From: Bacillota bacterium
GTDB taxonomy: Bacteria > Bacillota > Clostridia > Peptostreptococcales > Anaerovoracaceae
NCBI GenBank assembly: GCA_017431785.1
Contig: JAFRKJ010000061.1
Span: 1-45,872 of the forward strand
Reading direction: 5' to 3'
DNA: 45,872 bases
Shown: positions 8,875 to 15,949 of the stretch, in pieces
Layout of the letters: the number at the start of each line of letters is the position of its first letter
Position numbering within the stretch: the stretch's first letter is position 1
The notes under the pieces: generated by a model
The model's input: only the letters and a program-made list of their open reading frames with translations
Told to the model about the DNA's origin: nothing
Databases searched by the model: none
Program-made: the position numbers and the translations under genes

Positions 8875-10094
8875 TGAATAAGAAACTGGTTATAACCGGC
8901 ATGGGCGCAGTCACTCCTATTGGTATAGGAGTCGCTGAGTACTGGGATAATTTAATGGCCGGTAAAACAGGAATTGATTACATCACTACAATCGATGCGA
9001 GTGATCTGCCGATCAGATTCGCCGGAGAAGTTAGTAACTTCAAAGCAAAGGACCATATTCCGCGTAAAAAAGCAGGCGAAATGGACCGGTTCATGCAGAT
9101 GGCTTATGTCGCCGCAAACGAGGCGCTGTCCGAGGTTGAAATCGAACCTTACAGAACAGGTATTACGGTAGGAACCGCCCTCAACGGAATCAGAACGATC
9201 ACAGATACAGAGAGATCATATCTTGGTTCTGCTCTGAAGCGAGTGGGTCCGAGATTCCTTCCGAAATCCCTCGGCAATGTCTGCGCGTCACAGATTGCGA
9301 TCGAACACGACTTGCATGGTCCAAGCATGACGCTGAACACTGCCTGTGCATCCGGAGGCGATGCGATTTCACTGGCTGCAATGATGCTTCAGTCAGGTTT
9401 CGCGGATATGATGGTTGCAGTTGGCGCTGAATCAGCAACAGAGCCGATCCTGATCCAGTCACTGGCTTCTGCAAAGGCGCTCAGCACCAGAAATGATGAG
9501 CCGCAGAAAGCATGCAGGCCATTTGACATCGACAGAGATGGCTTTGTCATCGGTGAGGGAGCGGGAGCTATCGTCATCGAAACAGAAGAGCACGCAAAGG
9601 CAAGAGGCGCAAAAATTTACGCAGAACTGGCAGGTTGCGGCAATAATACAGATGCCTATCATCCAGTAACGCCTCGTCCGGATGGAGAAGGTGAGATCCT
9701 TTGTATGAAGCAGGCAATTGAAATGGCCGGAATCAATCCTTCAGACATCGGATATATCAATTCCCACGGTACTGCTACGATCAAAGGCGACGTGGCTGAG
9801 ACGGATGCAGTAAAGAATGTGTTCGGAGAAGCCGTGGAGAATCTTGTCCTGAATTCAACCAAAGGTGCGACAGGGCATATGATGGGAGCCGGCGGCATCA
9901 CAGAAGTTATCACATGTATCAAGAGCATTGAGACAGGTCTGATCGCGCCGACACTCAATCTGGAGAATCCGGATCCTCTGTGCGACTTGAATTATGTATC
10001 AAAAGTAACTGTTAAAGAAATTGAGTATGCTATGTCCAACGCCTTCGGATTCGGTGGACAGAACTCAAGTATCATTGTTGGAGCGTACAAATAG
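8874..10094 (+). CDS. Second beta-ketoacyl-ACP synthase of the FabF family
   Basis: This 406-residue paralog retains the catalytic Cys (NTACASGGD), His (NSHGTATIKGD) and Lys/His (NSTKGATGHMMGAGG), so it should be active. It is clearly divergent from the upstream fabF, for example having TIKGD where fabF has TPLND. By analogy with FabF/FabO pairs of Firmicutes such as Enterococcus, the second copy may have different chain-length or unsaturated-chain preference. That is inference. Start TAATG overlaps the fabZ stop; AAGGAG lies just before. Confidence 0.92.
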   Translation: MNKKLVITGMGAVTPIGIGVAEYWDNLMAGKTGIDYITTIDASDLPIRFAGEVSNFKAKDHIPRKKAGEMDRFMQMAYVAANEALSEVEIEPYRTGITVGTALNGIRTITDTERSYLGSALKRVGPRFLPKSLGNVCASQIAIEHDLHGPSMTLNTACASGGDAISLAAMMLQSGFADMMVAVGAESATEPILIQSLASAKALSTRNDEPQKACRPFDIDRDGFVIGEGAGAIVIETEEHAKARGAKIYAELAGCGNNTDAYHPVTPRPDGEGEILCMKQAIEMAGINPSDIGYINSHGTATIKGDVAETDAVKNVFGEAVENLVLNSTKGATGHMMGAGGITEVITCIKSIETGLIAPTLNLENPDPLCDLNYVSKVTVKEIEYAMSNAFGFGGQNSSIIVGAYK

Positions 10095-10095
10095 C

Positions 10096-10560
10096 ATGAG
10101 TGATTATACCAGCAAGTTAAGTGCCATTTTGACAGAGGCATATCATAATGCGCTCCTTGCTGAGGAGACCAAAAGAAAGTACAGCAGCGGGAATTTCACG
10201 TTTAGGGACAGAAACGCTGTAACTTTCATATTGGGTTTCAGAAACGGAACTAATATCAGCAGTGTGGCGGATTACCTGAAGATCACGAGACCTTCCGCAA
10301 CTATGACGATCAAGAAGCTAGAAAAAAACGGTCTTGTCGAGAGGAAGGTGGATCCTTCAAATCACAGAAATGCTATCGTCAAAGTGACGCGCAAGGGCAG
10401 AATATACGCCCGTTACCAACAGACTTATATCGAGGAAATGGCTGAGACACTCAGCGAAGATATGTCAGAAGAAGAAAAGGAAGCACTGCTCAGTGGGTTG
10501 AGGAAGCTGAACCAGTTCTTCGCTGATACGATTGAGGAGTCAAATGAAAAACACAAATAA
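10096..10560 (+). CDS. MarR-family regulator, probable fatty-acid repressor
   Basis: This 154-residue protein has a MarR winged helix: an RDRNAVTFILG helix, the recognition region SVADYLKITRPSATMTIKKL, and the wing ERKVDPSNHRNAIVKVTRKG. It begins one base after the stop of the second fabF-like gene and is followed by a terminator, so it belongs to the FASII operon. FabT of streptococci is a MarR repressor of the same genes and uses acyl-ACP as corepressor; this gene may do the same job. The longer frame starting at 10021 overlaps fabF codons and is rejected. Confidence 0.88.
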   Translation: MSDYTSKLSAILTEAYHNALLAEETKRKYSSGNFTFRDRNAVTFILGFRNGTNISSVADYLKITRPSATMTIKKLEKNGLVERKVDPSNHRNAIVKVTRKGRIYARYQQTYIEEMAETLSEDMSEEEKEALLSGLRKLNQFFADTIEESNEKHK

Positions 10561-10586
10561 AAAATGTGCCGTAAGGCACATTTTTT
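10559..10586. terminator. Bidirectional terminator between the FASII operon and trpB2
   Basis: A 12-base perfect stem (AAAAAATGTGCC with GGCACATTTTTT) surrounds a GTAA loop. The A/T flanks give a U tract on either strand, serving the MarR gene from the left and the minus-strand trpB2, ending at 10609, from the right. Confidence 0.92.
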
Positions 10587-10608
10587 ATTGCGTTTCACGC
10601 GCAGAGTA

Positions 10609-11982
10609 TTATTCAATCGGTGGAAGTGTTTCGAAGTACTTCTCGAGCTCTTCGTCTGTTGGAACATAGTCATCCATGATTCCGTCGTGATACTTTTCGT
10701 AAGCCACCATATCGAAGTAGCCGGTTCCGGTCAGACCGAATACGATGGTCTTTTCTTCACCCGTTTCAATACACTTCTTGGCTTCGTCGAGAGCGACCTT
10801 GATTGCATGGGAGCTTTCCGGAGCAGGGAGAATGCCTTCCACTCTTGCGAATTCTTCCGCAGCTGCAAATACTTCTGTCTGCGGCACAGCGATGGCTTCC
10901 ATAAGACCATCATCGTAGAGCTGTGAGAGAACAGGACTCATACCATGGTATCTGAGACCGCCTGCGTGGTTCGGAGCAGGAATGAATCCGCTGCCCAGGG
11001 TGTACATCTTAGCAAGCGGACAAACCATGCCAGTGTCAGCAAAGTCATATGCGTATCTTCCTCTTGTGAAACTTGGGCAGGACGCAGGTTCTACGGCGAT
11101 GATGCGGTAGTCCGCGTTACCTTTGATTTTTTCACCCATGAATGGCGCGATGAGTCCGCCGAGGTTGGAACCGCCGCCTGCGCATCCGATGATCATATCA
11201 GGGACAATGCCGTATTTATCAAGAGCAGCTTTTGTTTCAAGACCGATGATGGACTGATGGAGCAGCACCTGATTGAGCACGCTTCCCAGGACATATCTGT
11301 AACCTGGTGTTGAGGTTGCGACTTCAACTGCCTCAGAGATCGCGCAGCCGAGACTTCCTGTTGTACCCGGATGTTCTTCCAGAATCTTCTTGCCGATCTG
11401 CGTTGTCTCAGAAGGAGATGGGGTGACGGAAGCACCGTAAGTGCGCATCACTTCTCTTCTGAACGGCTTCTGTTCATAGGACACCTTGACCATGTAGACT
11501 TTGCAGTCAAGATCGAAGTAGGAACAAGCCATCGAGAGGGCAGTACCCCACTGACCGGCTCCGGTTTCTGTCGTCACGCCTTTGAGACCTTGCTGCTTGG
11601 CGTAGTATGCCTGCGCAATAGCGGAGTTGAGCTTGTGACTTCCGCTTGTGTTGTTTCCTTCGAACTTGTAGTAGATTTTTGCAGGAGTGCCCAGCTTCTC
11701 TTCAAGACAGTATGCCCTGACAAGAGGTGAAGGTCTGTACATTTTGTAGAAGTCCCGTATCTCCTGTGGGATTTCAATAAATGGATCTGTATTGTTTAGC
11801 TCCTGTTTGCAGAGCTCCTCACAGAATACAGGAGAAAGATCCTCCAAGGTCATCGGCTGGTGTGTTCCGGGATGGATGAGAGGGGCTGGTTTGTTGATCA
11901 TGTCCGCTCTCAGGTTGTACCAAGCTTTTGGCATCTCATTTTCTTCGAGGTATATTTTATAAGGGATCGTATCTTTAGACAT
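10609..11982 (-). CDS. trpB2: Stand-alone tryptophan synthase beta chain (TrpB2 type)
   Basis: The 457-residue PLP enzyme condenses indole with L-serine to make tryptophan. The Schiff-base Lys is in TSGSHKLNSA, the substrate loop in TETGAGQWG, the phosphate-binding glycines in GCAGGGSNLGG, and FGLTGTGYFD is at the C-terminal side. Its length and the RADMINKPAPLIHPGTHQP entry fit the longer TrpB2 group rather than TrpB1. No trpA or other trp gene is adjacent, so salvage of free indole is the likely role. AAAGGA precedes ATG 11982; the frame continues upstream through 18-base repeats to a GTG at 12045 without a ribosome site and is not used. A Trp-codon leader peptide and terminator lie upstream. 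Confidence 0.94.
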   Translation of the reverse strand: MSKDTIPYKIYLEENEMPKAWYNLRADMINKPAPLIHPGTHQPMTLEDLSPVFCEELCKQELNNTDPFIEIPQEIRDFYKMYRPSPLVRAYCLEEKLGTPAKIYYKFEGNNTSGSHKLNSAIAQAYYAKQQGLKGVTTETGAGQWGTALSMACSYFDLDCKVYMVKVSYEQKPFRREVMRTYGASVTPSPSETTQIGKKILEEHPGTTGSLGCAISEAVEVATSTPGYRYVLGSVLNQVLLHQSIIGLETKAALDKYGIVPDMIIGCAGGGSNLGGLIAPFMGEKIKGNADYRIIAVEPASCPSFTRGRYAYDFADTGMVCPLAKMYTLGSGFIPAPNHAGGLRYHGMSPVLSQLYDDGLMEAIAVPQTEVFAAAEEFARVEGILPAPESSHAIKVALDEAKKCIETGEEKTIVFGLTGTGYFDMVAYEKYHDGIMDDYVPTDEELEKYFETLPPIE

Positions 11983-11997
11983 TTTACTGTTCCTTTC

Positions 11998-12051
11998 TTC
12001 TATCGTCACAAAGTCTTCTATTGTCACAAAGTCTTCTATTGTCACAAAGTC
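11998..12051. repeat. Three tandem 18-base repeats before trpB2
   Basis: Units 11998-12015, 12016-12033 and 12034-12051 share TTCTAT(T/C)GTCACAAAGTC, with one base change in the first copy. The array ends 15 bases upstream of the trpB2 start. The last unit overlaps a 15-base palindrome (CAAAGTC, T, GACTTTG; 12045-12059). Function unknown; protein binding or RNA structure near the ribosome site are possible. Confidence 0.9.
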
Positions 12052-12073
12052 TGACTTTGAATCATGTAATAGT

Positions 12074-12115
12074 TGGTTGTGTAATAATAATTTCTGGTTG
12101 TGTAATAATGATTTC
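12074..12115. repeat. Two tandem 21-base repeats in the trpB2 leader
   Basis: Copies 12074-12094 and 12095-12115 share TGGTTGTGTAATAAT and the closing ATTTC, differing at one base. They sit in an AT-rich part of the transcript between the attenuator terminator and the 18-base array. Confidence 0.85.
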
Positions 12116-12161
12116 TATATATGGTGTTTGTTAGGCGTTTGTTTTATCTTCTTAATCGTTT

Positions 12162-12206
12162 TCATCTTTCGGCGCGGGTGCGCCATGCTTTCGTCAATCT
12201 CATCAT
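12162..12206 (-). CDS. Possible second leader peptide upstream of trpB2
   Basis: A 14-codon reading frame (MMRLTKAWRTRAER) starts six bases after a TAGGAGAA site, directly downstream of the attenuator terminator. It has one Trp codon, followed by a GC-rich hairpin (GGCGC, ACCC, GCGCC). It would be translated only in read-through transcripts. It may be regulatory or accidental; no homolog is recognised. Confidence 0.35.
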   Translation of the reverse strand: MMRLTKAWRTRAER

Positions 12207-12217
12207 CTTGTTCTCCT

Positions 12218-12253
12218 AAATAAAACAGCGGCTCCAGGTCAACCTGTGCCGCT
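12218..12253 (-). terminator. Attenuator terminator of trpB2
   Basis: On the minus-strand RNA, AGCGGC-A-CAGGT pairs with ACCTG-GA-GCCGCT across 12253-12227, followed by GTTTTATTT. It lies about 70 bases after the stop of the Trp leader peptide and 236 bases before trpB2, so it ends transcription before the gene unless an antiterminator forms. Confidence 0.88.
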
Positions 12254-12311
12254 TTTGTTCTGTAATGATATGTGTTGCTTATCAGTTGGTTCAGATCCTC
12301 AGCGTATGCTA

Positions 12312-12339
12312 ACAGGCCTTACATCTTAGATTGTAAAGC
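12312..12339 (-). promoter_or_regulatory. Competing hairpin segments of the Trp attenuator
   Basis: In the minus-strand RNA GCTTTACA (12339-12332) pairs with TGTAAGGC (12323-12316) around the leader stop codon; this is the 1:2 hairpin. The overlapping GGCCTGT can instead pair with ACAGGTT inside the terminator's 5' arm, with extra GC and GCT pairs after bulges. Ribosomes stalled at the Trp codons would cover segment 1 and favour that antiterminator. Pairings were read by eye and not computed. Confidence 0.65.
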
Positions 12340-12388
12340 TGCTGCACCACCAATATCCGTTTGTCATGATTCTTGAAATCGTCATCAT
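12326..12388 (-). CDS. Trp leader peptide (20 residues, Trp-Trp)
   Basis: The minus strand encodes a 20-residue peptide from ATG 12388 (or the adjacent ATG 12385) to TAA at 12328-12326. Residues 13 and 14 are both Trp (codons TGG TGG at 12352-12347), set in NGYWWCSS. AGGAGAG at 12397-12391 is a good ribosome binding site. A promoter lies just upstream and an intrinsic terminator downstream. This is the layout of a ribosome-sensed tryptophan attenuator as in the enteric trpL. It controls trpB2. The peptide itself probably has no other function. Confidence 0.85.
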   Translation of the reverse strand: MMTISRIMTNGYWWCSSFTI

Positions 12389-12419
12389 AACTCTCCTGAA
12401 AAGTCTTCTTTATGAAGAT

Positions 12420-12448
12420 AAAGTAGCACAGCATATTATCATTGTCAA
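12420..12448 (-). promoter_or_regulatory. Promoter of the trpB2 leader transcript
   Basis: On the minus strand TTGACA (12448-12443), a 17-base spacer and TACTTT (12425-12420). Transcription should start near 12412, about 15 bases before the leader peptide's ribosome site. Confidence 0.75.
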
Positions 12449-12480
12449 GAAAAAGTTTTTAAAATGTTTACGTAGGCGGA

Positions 12481-12489
12481 TGATATAAT
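12481..12489 (+). promoter_or_regulatory. Extended -10 promoter of the EamA gene
   Basis: TGATATAAT is a perfect extended -10 element. The ATG at 12497 is eight bases after its last T, and no Shine-Dalgarno sequence is present, so the message is probably leaderless. No -35 is evident. Confidence 0.65.
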
Positions 12490-12496
12490 AACTGAC

Positions 12497-13381
12497 ATGA
12501 AGCACGAACGATTCAGCAGATGGCCTGAGGCTCTGATCATCATGCAGTCCATCATTTACGGGTTTGGTGATCCTATATCAAAAATCGCATTTGAGGTGAC
12601 GCCGGTCTATACGATGATGTCGGTGCGTTATTTGATTGCCTTTGTGGTCTGCATGATTCTCTTCCGAAAGAGGATCATTGAAACCCTCAGGACAGTACCG
12701 GTCAGGATGTGGCTGATTCCGGGCATGTGCATCGGATTGAGCTATCTTCTGAACAATGTGGCGCTTTCGATGACAGATGCTACCTCTGTCGCTTTTCTTC
12801 GGTCTCTGTCGGTGGTCATGACGCCTGCGTTTGCCTTTCTCTTGTACCGTACCAGCTATAAATGGCAGATGATTGTGATTCAGGTGATGGTATTGCCCGG
12901 CATGTATCTGCTGTGCGTACGCGGTGGATTGTCCGGCTTCGGTATTGGTGAGATCATTGCGCTGGCAGCCGCAGCATTGATGGCCGGTGCGCTCGTCTTC
13001 AGCAGGAACTATCTTGATGTAGTCGATCCGGCAAGCATGACGTCACTGCAGGCGGGGTGTTCCGCGATCCTTGCGCTGATCGGGTGCATCTGTTTCGAAG
13101 GAGGACTGCAGCTGGAAACGACGACAGGAACCGCTTGGCTGATCATTCTGTATCTGGCGATCACTTGCACGTTCCTTGGCTATCTGATGCAGAACCTTGC
13201 GCTCACAAAGATATCCGACCGCGCAGTCGCGCTGCTGCAGAGTCTCTGTCCGGTCATGACGGCAGTTTTTGCGTTGCTTTTGCTTGGGGAGAAGCTGTCG
13301 GCAGGGGGCGTCGCAGGCGCGGTGATTATTGTGATCTGTATTGCGGCAGGAGCTATCATAAGAGAAGAGCCTGGTGTATAA
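12497..13381 (+). CDS. EamA/DMT-family transporter
   Basis: A 294-residue integral membrane protein with about ten hydrophobic helices in two homologous halves, typical of EamA drug/metabolite transporters. It opens with a helix containing YGFGDPISKIAF and ends with the family-typical second-half pattern ALLQSLCPVMTAVFALLLLGEKLS. Substrate cannot be told from sequence. It is divergent from trpB2, whose leader promoter begins about 50 bases away, so an aromatic-amino-acid link is possible but only positional. The stop codon overlaps a TATAAT that may start transcription of the next gene. Confidence 0.9.
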   Translation: MKHERFSRWPEALIIMQSIIYGFGDPISKIAFEVTPVYTMMSVRYLIAFVVCMILFRKRIIETLRTVPVRMWLIPGMCIGLSYLLNNVALSMTDATSVAFLRSLSVVMTPAFAFLLYRTSYKWQMIVIQVMVLPGMYLLCVRGGLSGFGIGEIIALAAAALMAGALVFSRNYLDVVDPASMTSLQAGCSAILALIGCICFEGGLQLETTTGTAWLIILYLAITCTFLGYLMQNLALTKISDRAVALLQSLCPVMTAVFALLLLGEKLSAGGVAGAVIIVICIAAGAIIREEPGV

Positions 13382-13400
13382 TGTTGCCGGGAGGAATACT

Positions 13401-14036
13401 ATGAAACGTTGCGTAATCGTTGGAGGTGCTGAAATCAATCGATACGATCTGGTGCAGGAGGCGCTGTGCGAGGATGATTTTTTTGTGTTCTGCGACAGCG
13501 GTCTGAAACACATGCCGGGTCTCGGCATGAAACCGGACCTCATTGTAGGAGATTTTGATTCCTGGGATAATCCCCACATGAAAGTCGAAACCATCGTGTT
13601 GCCTGCAGAAAAAGATGATACGGATACCTTCTTCGCGGCAAAGGAAATGATAAAACGCGGTTTCGATACATTCCTGCTGGTAGGCGTCATCGGCGCGCGC
13701 CTTGATCACACTCTGGCGAACCTTTCAATTCTTCTGATGCTTGATGAAGCGGGCAAAGATGCAAAGGCAATCGATGACTATTCTGAGATGGAAATCATTT
13801 CTGCAAAGGCAGGAAAACCGGGAAGGGCATCCATTGAAGATTCCTTCTCATTCTTCTCCTTGCTGAACATTACAGGAACAGCAGAGGGTATTTCGATTCG
13901 GAACGCCAAGTATCTTCTGGAAGATGGGAAGGTGGACTGCAGCTACCAGTACGCGGTCAGCAACGAAGTCCTGCCCGGAAAGACTGCGGAAGTATCCATT
14001 GCAAAGGGCAGACTGCTGCTCATCAAAGACTATTGA
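13401..14036 (+). CDS. thiN: Thiamine pyrophosphokinase
   Basis: The 211-residue enzyme makes thiamine diphosphate from thiamine and ATP. Signatures are CVIVGGAEIN, FCDSGLKHM, PDLIVGDFDSW, KDDTDTFFAAKE and GARLDHTLANLSIL. GGGAGG precedes ATG 13401; the longer frame from 13374 is not needed. It lies 19 bases after the EamA gene and may be co-transcribed with it or use the TATAAT at 13377-13382. Confidence 0.95.
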   Translation: MKRCVIVGGAEINRYDLVQEALCEDDFFVFCDSGLKHMPGLGMKPDLIVGDFDSWDNPHMKVETIVLPAEKDDTDTFFAAKEMIKRGFDTFLLVGVIGARLDHTLANLSILLMLDEAGKDAKAIDDYSEMEIISAKAGKPGRASIEDSFSFFSLLNITGTAEGISIRNAKYLLEDGKVDCSYQYAVSNEVLPGKTAEVSIAKGRLLLIKDY

Positions 14037-14066
14037 TAAAAATTCGCAGCAGATTATAAAAATGTG

Positions 14067-14105
14067 TTGACAGCCTTTGACAAGTGTGTTAGTTTGGTTT
14101 ATGTA
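14067..14105 (+). promoter_or_regulatory. Promoter region of the aromatic operon
   Basis: Two TTGACA boxes lie ten bases apart (14067-14072 and 14077-14082). The first is 17 bases from TAGTTT (14090-14095) and the second 17 from TATGTA (14100-14105). At least one should drive the leader; which is used cannot be decided here. Confidence 0.6.
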
Positions 14106-14114
14106 ATTAAAGCG

Positions 14115-14133
14115 CTGCAATCTGAAATTGCAG
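14115..14133 (+). promoter_or_regulatory. 5' hairpin before the Tyr/Phe leader peptide
   Basis: CTGCAAT and ATTGCAG form a perfect 7-base stem with a CTGAA loop, ending three bases before the leader peptide's GGAGAG. It may stabilise the transcript's 5' end or keep the ribosome site open. Confidence 0.6.
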
Positions 14134-14146
14134 ACTGGAGAGCCAA

Positions 14147-14245
14147 ATGAGTAAGAGAATGAACATCGCAAACGAATATTACTACTTTTATTTCGGCTTT
14201 ACTGGCGTGGACAGTAGGGTTAATTTGCGATGCTGGAATGATTAG
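14147..14245 (+). CDS. Tyr/Phe leader peptide (32 residues)
   Basis: GGAGAG at 14137-14142 precedes a 32-residue reading frame whose residues 11-18 are YYYFYFGF, i.e. four Tyr and three Phe codons in eight (14177-14200). Codons 6-9 contain CATCGCAAA (14164-14172), which pairs perfectly over nine bases with TTTGCGATG in codons 26-29 (14224-14232). An intrinsic terminator follows 28 bases after the stop. This is the form of an aromatic attenuator like enteric pheA and pheST leaders, placed in front of the SSS-paaK-ACT operon. Confidence 0.87.
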   Translation: MSKRMNIANEYYYFYFGFTGVDSRVNLRCWND

Positions 14246-14279
14246 CTTATTTGGATGAACTAGTTAAGTTTGAAGCGTC
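14164..14279 (+). promoter_or_regulatory. Alternative pairings of the Tyr/Phe attenuator
   Basis: Segment 1 (14164-14172) pairs with segment 2 (14224-14232). Segment 2 also offers GATGCT (14229-14234) to pair with AGCGTC (14274-14279), the first bases of the terminator stem. A ribosome stalled on the Tyr/Phe run hides segment 1 and permits this antiterminator; one that reaches the stop codon at 14243 hides segment 2 and lets the terminator form. The pairings were read by eye. Confidence 0.7.
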
Positions 14280-14303
14280 ACAGGTTAACCTGAGGCGCTT
14301 TTT
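14274..14303 (+). terminator. Attenuator terminator of the aromatic operon
   Basis: The stem starts AGCG (14274-14277) and closes GCGCT (14295-14299), with the inner CAGGT/ACCTG pairing around a short loop, one A-A mismatch and a T-G pair, followed by TTTTT. It lies 38 bases before the SSS gene start. Confidence 0.88.
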
Positions 14304-14341
14304 CTTATTTATATTATTCGTTATAGAGAAAGGAATTATTT

Positions 14342-15901
14342 ATGAACATCACAACAGTGCTGACCTTAGTGCTTATCATCATCTTCTTTGCAGTGATGAT
14401 CACGATAGGCATAAGGACAAGAAGACATGCCAGAAGCGTGGCAGGATTCGTTCTTGGTTCCAGATCCGTTGGCCCGTGGCTGAGTGCTTTTGCATTCGGT
14501 ACTTCATACTTTTCGGCAGTTATCTTCGTAGGATATGCCGGACAGTTCGGATGGAACTTCGGAATCGCTTCTACATGGATCGGCTTGGGAAATGCCTTTA
14601 TTGGATCACTCCTCGCATGGCTGATTCTCGGAAGACGTACCAGGATCATGACACAGCATCTGGACAGCCGTACGATGCCTGATTTCTTCGGATCAAGATT
14701 TGGATCTCAGAGACTCAGAGTTGCGGCATCCGTTATTACTTTCGTCTTTCTGATCCCGTATACAGCGTCTCTGTACAACGGACTTTCAAGACTCTTTGCA
14801 ATTGCATTTCCTGGACTTGACTATGCAGTCTGCGTTGTCGTTATGGCAGTACTGACCTGCATCTATGTAGTTCTCGGAGGCTACATGGCGACGGCAACCA
14901 ATGACTTCATCCAGGGCTGCATCATGTTGATCGGTATTGTTGCGGTCATACTGGCAGTACTGCATGACAATGGTGGTCTGAACGCTGCAATGGAGACACT
15001 GGCTACGGGAGAAAACGGAGGATGGCAGTACACAGCATTTCTTGGCGCAGATCCGGGATTCCTGTTCTTCGTCATCATGCTGACATCCCTGGGAACTTGG
15101 GGACTGCCGCAGATGGTCGGAAAATTCTACGCCATCACAAACGAAGACGCAATCAAGAAGGGAACTGTCATTTCAACATTCTTTGCCCTGATTGTCGCAG
15201 GCGGATGTTACTTCCTCGGAGGTTTCGGCAGACTGTATGATATAGATGTAGAAGCAGAAGGATTCGACGCAGTCATCCCAAGCATGCTTTCTACAGTTTC
15301 ACCGATTATTATTGGTATCATCATCGTGCTGGTTTTATCCGCATCCATGTCCACGCTGTCATCATTGGTACTGACGAGTTCATCCACGATTACACTGGAC
15401 TTTATCGGACCGCTGAAGAAGAATCCTATTGACGAGAGAAAGAAAGTCGTCATCATGCGTGTATTCATCGTCATATTTGTCATCATTTCAGCAATCATAG
15501 CAATCAAGCAGGCACATGCGAAGAGCCTCTTTATTGCACAGATGATGGGTATTTCCTGGGGCGCGCTGGCAGGATCCTTCCTGGCACCGTTCCTGTATGG
15601 GCTGTACACGAAGCACGTTTCCAAGGTGGCCGTTGCCTGCTGCTTCATATGGGCTACCTGCCTTGAGATTCTGCAGTTGTTCATCTCCCTTGGAATGCTC
15701 GATGTTTCAGGAAGCGCACTGCTGGGATTTGTGTTCAGAAATTCGCTCTACTCAGGTGTATTCGCCATGGTTGGAGGGCTCATCATTGTACCGATTGTCA
15801 CAGCGCTCAGCGCCAGGGCGATTCCAAAGAATACAGACGAGATATTCAGTTGCTACGAGTCGAAGCGGACAGTTGGAATCACAGATAATCTGGGTAAATA
15901 G
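14342..15901 (+). CDS. Sodium:solute symporter (SSS family)
   Basis: A 519-residue protein with about 13 hydrophobic helices and SSS-family features: an N-terminal helix followed by FVLGSRSVGPWLSAFAFGTSYFSAVIFVGY, then GLGNAFIGSLLAWLILGRR, VVLGGYMATATNDFIQG and SASMSTLSSLVLTSSS. It would couple uptake to Na+. The substrate is not fixed by sequence; its place behind a Tyr/Phe attenuator and in front of an arylacetate-CoA ligase suggests an arylacetate or aromatic acid, and known phenylacetate permeases (PaaL/Ppa) are SSS members. AAAGGA precedes ATG 14342. First structural gene of the operon. Confidence 0.93.
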   Translation: MNITTVLTLVLIIIFFAVMITIGIRTRRHARSVAGFVLGSRSVGPWLSAFAFGTSYFSAVIFVGYAGQFGWNFGIASTWIGLGNAFIGSLLAWLILGRRTRIMTQHLDSRTMPDFFGSRFGSQRLRVAASVITFVFLIPYTASLYNGLSRLFAIAFPGLDYAVCVVVMAVLTCIYVVLGGYMATATNDFIQGCIMLIGIVAVILAVLHDNGGLNAAMETLATGENGGWQYTAFLGADPGFLFFVIMLTSLGTWGLPQMVGKFYAITNEDAIKKGTVISTFFALIVAGGCYFLGGFGRLYDIDVEAEGFDAVIPSMLSTVSPIIIGIIIVLVLSASMSTLSSLVLTSSSTITLDFIGPLKKNPIDERKKVVIMRVFIVIFVIISAIIAIKQAHAKSLFIAQMMGISWGALAGSFLAPFLYGLYTKHVSKVAVACCFIWATCLEILQLFISLGMLDVSGSALLGFVFRNSLYSGVFAMVGGLIIVPIVTALSARAIPKNTDEIFSCYESKRTVGITDNLGK

Positions 15902-15949
15902 ACAAGACCCTGTGTTATTGATATAGTAAAACCAAGGAGTTTAGGAATT

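Noticed and set aside
11983-12045. N-terminal extension of TrpB2 through the 18-base repeats from GTG 12045
   Set aside because: There is no ribosome site, the repeats give a repetitive peptide, and ATG 11982 has a good AAAGGA.
12046-12480. T-box riboswitch before trpB2
   Set aside because: No T-box consensus or specifier stem is visible; the leader peptide and terminator explain the region better.
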